This document shows positions 1 through 7,583 of a DNA stretch of 64,000 nt, one piece after another. Positions within the stretch are counted from its first letter, which is position 1; the number at the start of each line of letters is the position of its first letter. A program made the position numbers and the translations under genes. Origin of the DNA: Acidimicrobiales bacterium (GTDB taxonomy: Bacteria; Actinomycetota; Acidimicrobiia; Acidimicrobiales; Acidimicrobilacustridaceae); NCBI GenBank assembly GCA_030830565.1, contig JAURMR010000026.1:24047-88046 (forward strand). The letters are read 5' to 3'. The notes beneath the pieces are model-generated. The model was given only the letters and a program-made list of their open reading frames with translations. It had not been told where the DNA came from and did not search any database.

Positions 1-1305
1 TTGCACAACATCGCCGGTGGGAGTGACGATCGCAGAGAAGCCCGTGGGCGCTGCTTGCAGTACCCATCGACCTGATTCGATCGCGCGCAATTGACTTGAT
101 GCAACTTGTTGCGTTTGCACTTGCGTCAACCAGTAACTCGAACCATTCGTTGGGTTGAGCAAGATCTGACCACCGTGCAGTACGCCGTCGCGTCCACGAT
201 TGGTAAAGAAGATTTCCCAAGAGATCGCAACGGCGAGGTCTCCTGCAGGGGTATGCAAGATTGCCGGTTCACTGCCGGCGACTGCGTCGCGCGATGGAAG
301 CCCGCTGTTGGAACCTGCGATCTGTTCAAGGATGCCTCGTAATGGCACGTATTCACCAAACGGAACTCGGCGAACTTTGTCGTAACGCTCACCCGAAGAA
401 CCGTCGGGCAGGTACACGATCGATGCATTGGCAAAGTTCGAAGAATCGATCCCTTCGGTAATGCCGACAACGAGGGTTGTGTCGAGGCTCGAAGCCAAAG
501 CAGAGAGTTCTGCGTTCTCGCGATTTACCGAAATCGGTCCTTCGACAGCCACGACATTTTCGGGCCAAAGGACAAGGTCAACGGGAGTCGTGACGCGCTT
601 GGTCGCTTCGATATGCCGATTGAAAACATCGCGTGGGTTGGTTTCCGTTGCTCGTGTCCCTTGCGGCCCGCCGCCTTGAACGACTGCGGCATTGATCGCG
701 CGAATGTCATGGCCGCTGGGAGCAATGATCGCAACGAGCCACAACGCAACGACTCCAGCAATCGTGATGGCGCCGAGAAGGTGGCGACGTTCCCAAAGCG
801 CCGACAACGCCACGCCAATCACCGCAACGGCGAAGGTGACACCGACGGCACAGAGCACTCGAGCGATCTGACCCAACGGGGCACTGGCCTGACCCATTGC
901 GGTCGTTGCTAATGGAACTCCGCCAAAGGGAAAGGTGCATCGTGCTGCTTCGGCAAGTGTGAATGCGGCAGGAAGTGCAAGCCATCGAACCCACGAACGA
1001 GAACTTCGTCCCGGCACAGCAAGGCCAGCAACGCCCACGTACACCGCAAACACGATGACGGCGATGGGGTAGCCGGGTGGGGTGAGGTCGACCATCCACA
1101 ACATCGTCGGCGCAAACCACGCAATCGCGAGAACTGTTGATCGGACGAATCGAGCGCGGGGCTTGGCGTTACAGAGCAAGCGGTCCCACATCGCAACGCC
1201 GATAAACGCAAGTGGCCACCATCCCCACGGGGGAATTGACGCAGCAATGAGCAGACCAGCAATGACAGCGCGGAGCAACGCTCGGAGTGCGCGCGGGTCG
1301 ATCAT
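1..1305 (-). CDS. lnt: Apolipoprotein N-acyltransferase, partial (3' end outside window)
   Basis: The frame is open from an ATG at 1305 down to base 1 (435 codons) with no stop, so the C-terminus is missing. Lnt transfers the third acyl chain to the N-terminal cysteine of lipoproteins at the outer face of the cytoplasmic membrane. Residues 1 to about 190 are mostly hydrophobic, fitting the membrane helices, and a nitrilase-fold domain follows. Two members of the Glu-Lys-Cys triad are visible: E249 in LVLWPENVV and K310 in RYDKVRRVPFGEY. The third position reads AVAISWEIF, so the usual catalytic cysteine is S362. K-to-S spacing is 52, the same as K335-C387 in E. coli. The gene starts 4 bases after the metal permease stop, so it is probably co-transcribed with it. 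The family is clear; activity is doubtful because of C-to-S. Confidence 0.88.
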   Translation of the reverse strand, partial: MIDPRALRALLRAVIAGLLIAASIPPWGWWPLAFIGVAMWDRLLCNAKPRARFVRSTVLAIAWFAPTMLWMVDLTPPGYPIAVIVFAVYVGVAGLAVPGRSSRSWVRWLALPAAFTLAEAARCTFPFGGVPLATTAMGQASAPLGQIARVLCAVGVTFAVAVIGVALSALWERRHLLGAITIAGVVALWLVAIIAPSGHDIRAINAAVVQGGGPQGTRATETNPRDVFNRHIEATKRVTTPVDLVLWPENVVAVEGPISVNRENAELSALASSLDTTLVVGITEGIDSSNFANASIVYLPDGSSGERYDKVRRVPFGEYVPLRGILEQIAGSNSGLPSRDAVAGSEPAILHTPAGDLAVAISWEIFFTNRGRDGVLHGGQILLNPTNGSSYWLTQVQTQQVASSQLRAIESGRWVLQAAPTGFSAIVTPTGDVVQ

Positions 1306-1309
1306 CAGT

Positions 1310-2155
1310 TCAAGCGTGCGCGAGATGTGTACGGCGTCCGATGCGACTTACGAGCTCGCGGCCGGCCAACACAATAAAGAAGATCGCAACTGCGGTGCCC
1401 GCCATCGTTGCGCCGGCCGCAGTATCGAAGTGATAGGTGATGATCAGCCCGATGAAGATTGACGAGACACCGATAAGGCAGGCAGTCACCATCATTGTGG
1501 GCACTCGTCGGACGAGTAGTGCCGCAGTGGCAGGTGGTGCAATCAGTAATCCGAAGACCAGCAACGTTCCAACAGTTCGGAACGAAGCAACGATCGCAAT
1601 AGCGATAAGCGTGAGCATTGCGATGTGCGCGAGCCGAGGGCGCATGCCCAGTGACGCGGCTTTATCGGAGTTGAACGACAGCGCGAGGAACAAGCGGTGG
1701 AACACGACGACTGCGATGAGGGTGACGACCGCTGCAATTGATTGCAGCCAAATGTCGGAGTTCTTCACGCCGAGGACAGAACCGAAGAGAAACGACGTGA
1801 GATCGCCGGTGAACGAACGAGTTCTCGAAATGATCACGACACCGAGCGCGAGCATGCCTACAAAGAGCAAGCCAATACCGGTATCAGCAGAGAGTTTTGA
1901 GGCGCGGTTCACGAGATTGATGCCGATGACCATGATGATCGCCGAAACGAATGCGCCAATGGCGATATCGATACCAACAATGAACGCAACGGCAATGCCG
2001 GGCATTACGCCGTGGGCAAGCGCGTCTCCCATAAACGACATACCCCGGATAACAACCCATGTGCCGATGAGCGAGCACGTGACCGCGGCGAGACAACCGG
2101 CGAACAATGCTCGCAGGATGAAGTCGTAGTGGAAGGGGTCAGTGAGCCAGGACAC
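1310..2155 (-). CDS. Zinc/manganese ABC transporter permease (ZnuB/MntB family)
   Basis: An ABC-3 family membrane permease of 281 residues with eight or nine hydrophobic helices, including the family signature around GDALAHGVMPGIAVAF near residue 45. It would form the channel for Zn(II) or Mn(II) uptake. It lies 44 bases downstream of the binding-protein gene on the same strand, and lnt follows 4 bases later. No ATPase (ZnuC) gene is in this cluster, which is unusual, so the ATP-hydrolysing subunit must come from elsewhere. Family membership does not separate zinc from manganese; the Fur/Zur-like operator upstream favours zinc. Confidence 0.9.
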   Translation of the reverse strand: MSWLTDPFHYDFILRALFAGCLAAVTCSLIGTWVVIRGMSFMGDALAHGVMPGIAVAFIVGIDIAIGAFVSAIIMVIGINLVNRASKLSADTGIGLLFVGMLALGVVIISRTRSFTGDLTSFLFGSVLGVKNSDIWLQSIAAVVTLIAVVVFHRLFLALSFNSDKAASLGMRPRLAHIAMLTLIAIAIVASFRTVGTLLVFGLLIAPPATAALLVRRVPTMMVTACLIGVSSIFIGLIITYHFDTAAGATMAGTAVAIFFIVLAGRELVSRIGRRTHLAHA

Positions 2156-2199
2156 AGTGGTGGGAGGCTAGAGGCTGCCTCGAATCCGAGCGAGATTGG

Positions 2200-3210
2200 T
2201 CAGCGACCAGTCAAGCCATTGGCGATGAGCCGAGCCGTGGCGACGATGAGGCCGGGATAGGTGTCGGTGTCGCTGCCGGGCTCTCCGAGTGTGTCTGTTG
2301 AAAGTTCGACGACCTGCACCTTCGACCCGACTTCACGGCTCACCGTGTCGATCAATTTCGCCGAAACGGTGCTTTCGGAAAATATCGCTTTCACATTGTT
2401 CGCTTTGATGAGTTCAACGAGTTCAGAAAGGTCGGCAGCACTCGGTTCGGCCATTGTCGATCCGCCTGGGATCACCGTTCCGATGACTTCAAGGTTGAAT
2501 CGATTGGCGAAGTATTCGAGCGCGTCGTGGTTGGTGACGAGTTTGCGTTGATCGGCGGGAACCACCGAAAGGATCTCGATTGCCTGAGCCTGGGCAGCCA
2601 GTGCGGAATCCGCGTAGGTCGCAGCACGCGACTGAAACCCAGCTGCATCAAGACCGGTTGTGGCTGCTAACTGCCCAGCAACGAGCGAGGCAGCGGTTGC
2701 CATGCGTTCGGGATCAAGCCACACGTGCGGATCTTCTGATCCGTGACCGTGTTCCTCTTCCGCGGGGCCGGGTTCTGAATGGTTCTCAGTGATTGCGAGC
2801 GGATCGAGTTCCTCGCCGACTTCGTAGACGGTGACACCATCTCGACGTGCACCATCAATGGAGCTTTCGAGTTGCTGTTCAAGACCAAGTCCGTTGGCCA
2901 CAATGAGCGATGCATCCCGCAGTCGAGCCGCTTGGGCTGCTGATGGTTCGAAATCATGGGGATCGGCGCCAAGTGGAATCAACACCTCAACCGTGACGTC
3001 CTCGCCGCCGACTGCCTCTACGAGTTCGCCCAGAATCGGGGTAGTTGCGATAACGAGAGGCTTCTTCGATCCATCGGCACCATTGGCCGAGTCGCCGCTA
3101 CAAGCAGTGAGGAATCCCAGAGCAAGCATCGCGACCAACGCAGTCGCGGCGAGCGACAGCTGTCTCCCTCGAAAAGATTGAAGCGAAGTGAGGTGGTTGA
3201 AGCGCAACAT
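2200..3210 (-). CDS. znuA: Metal ABC transporter substrate-binding lipoprotein (ZnuA-like)
   Basis: A cluster A-I metal-binding protein of 336 residues. The N-terminus has a lipoprotein signal peptide ending in LGFLTAC, so C37 is the probable lipidated cysteine. The metal-site histidines are visible in GADPHDFEP and in SEDPHVWLDP, preceded by a short acidic/His loop (EEEHGHGSED) typical of zinc-binding ZnuA proteins. A third region, VTNHDALEYFANRF, carries the next conserved histidine. The protein captures Zn(II) outside the membrane and delivers it to the permease encoded just downstream. A palindromic operator lies 18-36 bases upstream of the ATG. Zinc is preferred over manganese because of the His-rich loop. 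Confidence 0.88.
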   Translation of the reverse strand: MLRFNHLTSLQSFRGRQLSLAATALVAMLALGFLTACSGDSANGADGSKKPLVIATTPILGELVEAVGGEDVTVEVLIPLGADPHDFEPSAAQAARLRDASLIVANGLGLEQQLESSIDGARRDGVTVYEVGEELDPLAITENHSEPGPAEEEHGHGSEDPHVWLDPERMATAASLVAGQLAATTGLDAAGFQSRAATYADSALAAQAQAIEILSVVPADQRKLVTNHDALEYFANRFNLEVIGTVIPGGSTMAEPSAADLSELVELIKANNVKAIFSESTVSAKLIDTVSREVGSKVQVVELSTDTLGEPGSDTDTYPGLIVATARLIANGLTGR

Positions 3211-3227
3211 GCTGACTCCATAGTGAG

Positions 3228-3246
3228 AATGAGAAGCGTTCTCATT
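3228..3246. promoter_or_regulatory. Zur/Fur-like operator upstream of znuA
   Basis: A perfect inverted repeat, AATGAGAA-GCG-TTCTCATT, lies 18-36 bases upstream of the znuA start. Its size and its TGAGAA/TTCTCA arms resemble Fur-family (Zur) boxes of actinobacteria, and its position would let a bound repressor cover the promoter. Assignment to Zur is inference from sequence style and from the metal-uptake gene it precedes. Confidence 0.65.
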
Positions 3247-3285
3247 ATGGGCCTCAGGTCTGAGGCTTGCAACTCGCCCCTCGAA

Positions 3286-3867
3286 TTACTGGCCTGGGAG
3301 CTTGAGGCGTGGAGGCAGGAGTAGATCGGCGATGGCGGAATAGGGCTGCACTTCCGCTTCGATGGTGAGCGCTCCAGCCTTTTCGAACTGCAGAGTGATC
3401 GGAATCTTCTGACCAACCGAGAGTGGTGCCGTCAGTCCGCTGAGGAGGAGTTGGTCACCACCCGGAATGAACTTCAGTTCGGTGAAGCCAGGGATATCGA
3501 TGCGATCGACGGTGATGTACGTGCCACCAGTTGCTGGCATATTGGGAGTACTTGTCGTCGTTGTTGGATCAATGATCTGCAGTTCGATAGATCTCGCCGC
3601 CGGGGATGTCGCGCTCAGCAAGGTGTCAGATCCCCCGGCATTGTTGAGAATGAAATATGCGCCGGTTGGATCGTTCTCGGCACCAATAAGTTCGGTGCGC
3701 GTCGAAAGATCGGGTGAAGGACTCTTGAACGGTCGGACGAATCCGACGACAACCAAGATGCCAATGCAGAACAACACGACGAACACCGGAGCGAAGCGCA
3801 CGATGCGCGAATAGATGTCGGGCTTGCGATCGGGCGTGGGAGCTGCGGCGGGGGAATCGCTCGTCAT
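3286..3867 (-). CDS. PCuAC-like (DUF461) membrane-anchored protein lacking copper ligands
   Basis: A 193-residue protein with one membrane helix near residues 24-45 (FAPVFVVLFCIGILVVVGFV) and an extracytoplasmic domain. The domain follows the PCuAC copper-chaperone pattern: GAYFILNNAGGSDTLLSA, then SPAARSIELQ, then FIPGGDQLLLSGL, PLSVGQKIPITLQFEKAG and a final strand. In copper-binding members the second and third segments contain His and Met (ELH, HLML); here they read ELQ and DQLLL. The fold is therefore recognisable but the canonical Cu(I) site is absent. The gene lies between the esterase and znuA on the same strand. It may be a structural or assembly protein rather than a chaperone. Confidence 0.6.
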   Translation of the reverse strand: MTSDSPAAAPTPDRKPDIYSRIVRFAPVFVVLFCIGILVVVGFVRPFKSPSPDLSTRTELIGAENDPTGAYFILNNAGGSDTLLSATSPAARSIELQIIDPTTTTSTPNMPATGGTYITVDRIDIPGFTELKFIPGGDQLLLSGLTAPLSVGQKIPITLQFEKAGALTIEAEVQPYSAIADLLLPPRLKLPGQ

Positions 3868-3922
3868 TGACGGTCCATTCTCTTTGCGATGGCCTCATCC
3901 TTACCGCCTCGCCGGCCACTGG

Positions 3923-4585
3923 TCAGATCGGGGGACTGTGCGGTTGCTCGCCCCGCGCGACTGCATCGAGCCATACGGCCAACGCAGAGGTGAGTGGTGT
4001 GTCGAACCGATGGCCGCCACTGACTTCCTTCCACGTCACGAGTGCGTCGGCCCGGTGGAGGGCCTTTGATGCGGAACGACCGCGGATCGGCTCAACGAGT
4101 TCGTCGTCTTCGCCGTGGGCAAGGAGCACGGGTCGGCCGGCAGCCCGCGAGAGATCAATCGATTGGTCGTCGCGGGTTGGTAGATACGCCGCAAGAGCGG
4201 CGGTGGCACGCGGTGTCACCACCGAGGTCGGATCGACGAGGTGCGCGAGAGCGATGGCGCCACCTTGAGAAAAACCAACAACAACGAGTTCATCGTTACT
4301 CAGGCCGGTTTCGGTGAGAACCGACACACAGAGTGCATCGATCGCACCGACCGCCGCGCCAAGCGCAACAGGGTCAGGTCCGTTTTCGTCAACGTCATAC
4401 CAATACGGACCGCGGTCGCTTGGGGTCTGCGGCTCAACCGTGACGATCAGCCAGTTTTCGTTGGGGTCGAACGATGACGCGCGCTCAAGAAACGGCTCAG
4501 GCCTATCGCCATAACCGGGAATGAGAACGAGCACTCGTTCGGGCGTTGTGGGCCCTCGTCGAATGCTTCGCAAAGTTTCGGTCAT
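3923..4585 (-). CDS. Phospholipase/carboxylesterase family alpha/beta hydrolase
   Basis: A serine hydrolase of 220 residues. The nucleophile elbow is GFSQG, the acid residue lies in LLAHGEDDELV and the catalytic histidine in SGGHRFD, in the order and spacing of the YpfH/carboxylesterase family. The N-terminal strand VLVLIPGYGDRPEPF supplies the oxyanion loop. The substrate cannot be told. I chose the ATG at 4585 (MTETLRS) over an in-frame ATG at 4624 because it overlaps the stop of the upstream NlpC/P60 gene as ATGA, a common coupling arrangement in this window. No signal peptide is visible, so it is probably cytoplasmic. Confidence 0.75.
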   Translation of the reverse strand: MTETLRSIRRGPTTPERVLVLIPGYGDRPEPFLERASSFDPNENWLIVTVEPQTPSDRGPYWYDVDENGPDPVALGAAVGAIDALCVSVLTETGLSNDELVVVGFSQGGAIALAHLVDPTSVVTPRATAALAAYLPTRDDQSIDLSRAAGRPVLLAHGEDDELVEPIRGRSASKALHRADALVTWKEVSGGHRFDTPLTSALAVWLDAVARGEQPHSPPI

Positions 4586-5127
4586 CGAACCCTTCCAGCT
4601 CGTGTCGTTGCGCCAGTCCACCAATCGATGGAGTCATAGCGCACCACACCAGAGCTGTTGGGTGCGTGAATCATGATGCCGTCGCCCACATACAGGCCGA
4701 CGTGGTCGGGCTCGCCGCCGCCGAAGCCCCAGTTGAACAGGAGATCGCCGGGTTGAAGATCTTCGAGCGAGATCTGGTCGACCGCCGCCCATTGAGCGCC
4801 GGAATTGTGGGGTAGCTCGACGCCAAGTTGCCTCCACGCCCAGCTCGTGAAGCCGGAGCAGTCGAAGGCATTGGGGCCAGCAGCGGAATACACATACGGA
4901 GCGCCGAGTTTGGTTTCGCCTGCATCAATGACGGCCTGGCCGATGGCCATGCGCCAGGTGGCAGCGGTGAGTTGGGCACCACTTTCGGGAACCGGCGCGG
5001 ACGCCGTTGCCGGCGTGACGACAAGCGCGGCACTCGGGCGGGTGGAGAATCCGAGGCCAAAGGTGAGTACGGCTGCGGCAAGGGCAATGGAAACGAGGCT
5101 GGTCCGGCCAAGGGGGGTTGATCGCAT
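4582..5127 (-). CDS. Secreted NlpC/P60 peptidoglycan endopeptidase
   Basis: A 181-residue protein with a signal peptide (hydrophobic segment about residues 12-28, then an Ala/Pro-rich stretch) and a C-terminal NlpC/P60 domain. The catalytic residues are C90 in AFDCSGFTSW, H142 in PDHVGLYVGDG and H154 in MIHAPN. Such enzymes cleave stem peptides of peptidoglycan and act in cell separation and wall turnover. No SH3 or coiled-coil targeting domain is present, so it is a minimal secreted hydrolase. It overlaps the downstream esterase by ATGA. The upstream region contains a striking 11-base-periodic array of GTTGC/GCAAC sites that may control it. Confidence 0.88.
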   Translation of the reverse strand: MRSTPLGRTSLVSIALAAAVLTFGLGFSTRPSAALVVTPATASAPVPESGAQLTAATWRMAIGQAVIDAGETKLGAPYVYSAAGPNAFDCSGFTSWAWRQLGVELPHNSGAQWAAVDQISLEDLQPGDLLFNWGFGGGEPDHVGLYVGDGIMIHAPNSSGVVRYDSIDWWTGATTRAGRVR

Positions 5128-5128
5128 T

Positions 5129-5188
5129 GTTACGAAAGTGTTGCGGTTTCATCGCAGTCTCGCAACGTAGCCGCAACGGTTTTGCAAC
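5129..5188. promoter_or_regulatory. Helically phased GTTGC/GCAAC array upstream of the NlpC/P60 gene
   Basis: Five-base sites lie on an exact 11-base grid: GTTAC at 5129, GTTGC at 5140, then GCAAC at 5162, 5173 and 5184. The grid position at 5151 is degenerate. The left two are inverted relative to the right three. All sit within 61 bases of the start codon of the cell-wall hydrolase. One site per helical turn suggests cooperative binding on one face of the DNA. The GTAAC/GCAAC half sites recall MtrA boxes, and MtrA controls wall hydrolases in other actinobacteria, but that assignment is inference. Confidence 0.5.
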
Positions 5189-5217
5189 AAATAGCGCCCT
5201 GAGCAGGGGAAATGCCC

Positions 5218-5234
5218 GTGACATTTTCTGTCAC
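5218..5234. promoter_or_regulatory. Inverted repeat GTGACA-n5-TGTCAC
   Basis: A perfect 6-5-6 inverted repeat lies between hemY and the NlpC/P60 gene, about 90 bases upstream of the latter's start. It could be an operator. The half-site spacing does not match the CRP consensus (it is GTGA-n9-TCAC, not n6). The regulator is unknown. Confidence 0.4.
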
Positions 5235-5265
5235 ATATCGATCAAATGTGGCTGTTTTTGACGCG

Positions 5266-6675
5266 TCAGGCGATGGCAGCGGCGGCCTGGCGACCCTGGC
5301 GAATGCAGGCCGGGAGACCAAGTCCGTCATAGGCGGCGCCGGCAATATGAATGCCGGGAGCTTCTGCGGCAACGCCCGAACGCCACGACGCAACACGAGC
5401 CGGATGGCCGGGCCGGTATTGCGGCAGTGCGTCGATCCAGCGGGTGACTCTTGATGCGAGTGGTGGAGCGTTGATGCCCATCGTGGTCTCGAGATCGATG
5501 CTCAACGCTGCAACGAGCGCTGCATCATCAAGATCAAGAGCGTGGGTATCGCCATGCTTGCCCGCAGACACCCGCAGGATTGCGACCTCGGGGTCGTCGA
5601 GGTGCGCCCATTTGGCCGATGCCCATGAACACGCGGTGAGTGTTGGCAACGGATCGGTTTGGGCGACAAGAAATCCACTGGCATCGAGTGGAACGCCGAG
5701 AGATTTTTTGGAGATGGCAAGCGTGACCATCGCTGCCGAGGCGTACTCAAGTGACGCGAGATCGCGAGCTGGTTCGGGAGCGATCGTCTCAAGCAGACGT
5801 GCGGTTGGGTGGGCAGGTGTCGCGAGGATGATTTCCTCTGCAGTAATTGGACCGAGCGGAGTGGAGAGCGTCCACGTCTTTTCGCCCCGGGTGATCGAAG
5901 CCACCGGGCACGACAGATGAACGGGCACGTCGGCCTGAGTGAGTCGAGCGAGCATCAGATCGGTCAGTGTTTGCGTTCCCACCGGGATGCCGTGGAAGAC
6001 CGGTGTCTCGGGGTTGATCTGTGCTGCTGTCGATTGCGCGCGCAACGCAGTGATGAGGCTTGGTGACGTGCGCGCAGCAACGGCGATCTGCGCCGCACCG
6101 GCCGCAAGACTCAGATAGTCGGCGTCGCCGGCGTTCACACCCGAGAGAAGTGGCGACACCAATTTCTCGTGAACTTCATCGCCCAGTCGCGTTCGGATGA
6201 GGTCTCCGACCGATTGATCATCGGCACCATCGGGATCGACCCCGTTTGCGCTATCGATCCATTCGGTGCGGGTGAGATCTTGTGAAGCGCGTGCGAGTCC
6301 GTCATCGCTCACAATTCCTGATGCTGCGAGCGCATCGAGATCCGTCGGCACGCCAAGTACGAGACCAGATGGCAAATGGTGAAGACCGCCATTCACCCAG
6401 ACGTAGGCGGACTTTTGCGCGGGCGAAGTGAGAATTGTTTGAAGACCAAGCTCGCGACAAAGTTCAAGTGCTTCCGGAACGCGAGCAAGAAACGCGTCGG
6501 CGCCGCAATCAACCGGACGGCCAGCAAAGGGAGTGGTGAGAATCTTTCCACCGACTCGTTCGCTTGCCTCAACCACAACGACATCAGTGTCAGGACGGTT
6601 TGTCGCGAGAGTGAATGCTGCGGTGAGCCCGGTGATGCCGGCACCAACAACAACGACTCGTCGACGACTTGTCAT
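5266..6675 (-). CDS. hemY: Protoporphyrinogen/coproporphyrinogen III oxidase (HemY/CgoX)
   Basis: A flavoprotein of 469 residues. The N-terminal FAD site is VVVGAGITGLTAAFTLA, followed by the acidic end of strand 2 (VVVVEASERVGG) and the family segment PVDCGADAFLARVPEALELC. The C-terminus ends in the second FAD motif, GIHIAGAAYDGLGLPACI. In organisms with this HemY type, the enzyme oxidises coproporphyrinogen III to coproporphyrin III using oxygen, ahead of iron insertion. Its ATG overlaps the hemH stop as ATGA. The gene order hemE-hemH-hemY matches Bacillus subtilis, and the ferrochelatase is of the coproporphyrin type, so a coproporphyrin-dependent route is likely. Confidence 0.93.
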   Translation of the reverse strand: MTSRRRVVVVGAGITGLTAAFTLATNRPDTDVVVVEASERVGGKILTTPFAGRPVDCGADAFLARVPEALELCRELGLQTILTSPAQKSAYVWVNGGLHHLPSGLVLGVPTDLDALAASGIVSDDGLARASQDLTRTEWIDSANGVDPDGADDQSVGDLIRTRLGDEVHEKLVSPLLSGVNAGDADYLSLAAGAAQIAVAARTSPSLITALRAQSTAAQINPETPVFHGIPVGTQTLTDLMLARLTQADVPVHLSCPVASITRGEKTWTLSTPLGPITAEEIILATPAHPTARLLETIAPEPARDLASLEYASAAMVTLAISKKSLGVPLDASGFLVAQTDPLPTLTACSWASAKWAHLDDPEVAILRVSAGKHGDTHALDLDDAALVAALSIDLETTMGINAPPLASRVTRWIDALPQYRPGHPARVASWRSGVAAEAPGIHIAGAAYDGLGLPACIRQGRQAAAAIA

Positions 6676-7583
6676 TGGATCTGTGCGACAACCAAATCGG
6701 CGAGTGCAGTCATGACAACCTCATCGGCATTCAGTGAACGTGTACGACCGAACGCGAGGCCGAGTTCTTCGGCGACCTTTGCCGCTTCGATATCGAGGTC
6801 ATAGAGCACCTCGAGGTGGTCCGAAGTGAAACCTTGTGCGCATACCAGCACGCCATCGGCAGATCCCTCAGCTGCGATGCGACGGAGTTCATCAAGGATG
6901 TCCGGACCACGCCATGGTTCCGGCGTTCGACCAGCGCTTTGCCAACCGAGGGACCAACTTTTGAGTCCGAGCTGTTCGGCGACGTAGGTCGCGCTGGCTG
7001 CGAGTTCGTCTGGGTACGGGTCGTTCTCCAGCACTCGTTCAGGCAGTGAATGGGCGGTGAATAGCACCGTGGTGCGCTCGGGAAGCAAAGCAAGGGCGTC
7101 GCGAACTGCCGAGGTAAGGAAGTCGAGATAGGCCTGTTCGAGGTGCCAATTGTTGATGCCGTGCATCGTGAGCCCACGTTCGGCGCCAGCCTCAGCGGCC
7201 CGTCGCTGGTATTCGCCAACGCTGAATCCTGAGAAATGGGGAGCAAGAACAAGACCAACCGCATCGGTGATTCCCGCGTCGGCCAACTCGGCAACGCCGT
7301 CTTCAATAAACGGTTCAGCGTGTTTCTGTCCAAGAACAACGGTCCAGGCTCCAGGCATGCGTGCTTCGAGTGCGGACTCGAGTGCCGCCCGTTGCGCTTC
7401 AGTGAGGCTTGCAAGGGGAGAGATGCCACCGATTGCGTCGTAGCGTGAAATGAGATCAGCAAGTTGCTGTGGCTCTGGTGCGCGACCGCGACGAATGTGT
7501 GTGTAGTACGGCTCAATATCCGCAGGTGTACGGGGCGTTCCGTAGGCCATCACTACGAGGCCAATTTTGGATTCAGTGCTCAT
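6672..7583 (-). CDS. hemH: Ferrochelatase (coproporphyrin ferrochelatase type)
   Basis: A 303-residue soluble enzyme that inserts Fe(II) into the porphyrin. It matches the Gram-positive monomeric type closely: GQKHAEPFIEDGVAELADAG, VLAPHFSGFSVGEYQRRA, FTAHSLPERV, SLGWQSAGRTPEPWRGPD and QGFTSDHLEVLYDLDIE. The histidine of SAHSLPE-like and the glutamate of DHLEVLYD are the catalytic pair. No [2Fe-2S] cysteine cluster is evident at the C-terminus. The closest remembered relative by motif is B. subtilis HemH (CpfC), which acts on coproporphyrin III. It overlaps hemE and hemY by four bases on each side, making a coupled three-gene operon. Confidence 0.93.
   Translation of the reverse strand: MSTESKIGLVVMAYGTPRTPADIEPYYTHIRRGRAPEPQQLADLISRYDAIGGISPLASLTEAQRAALESALEARMPGAWTVVLGQKHAEPFIEDGVAELADAGITDAVGLVLAPHFSGFSVGEYQRRAAEAGAERGLTMHGINNWHLEQAYLDFLTSAVRDALALLPERTTVLFTAHSLPERVLENDPYPDELAASATYVAEQLGLKSWSLGWQSAGRTPEPWRGPDILDELRRIAAEGSADGVLVCAQGFTSDHLEVLYDLDIEAAKVAEELGLAFGRTRSLNADEVVMTALADLVVAQIQ

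Noticed and set aside
1437..2129. 230-residue plus-strand frame opposite the metal permease
   Set aside because: Shadow of the ABC permease, which has clear transmembrane helices and family signature on the minus strand.
5128..5265. Possible ydaO/c-di-AMP riboswitch before the NlpC/P60 gene
   Set aside because: Such riboswitches often precede actinobacterial wall hydrolases, but the conserved core segments are not present; the region contains short phased repeats instead.
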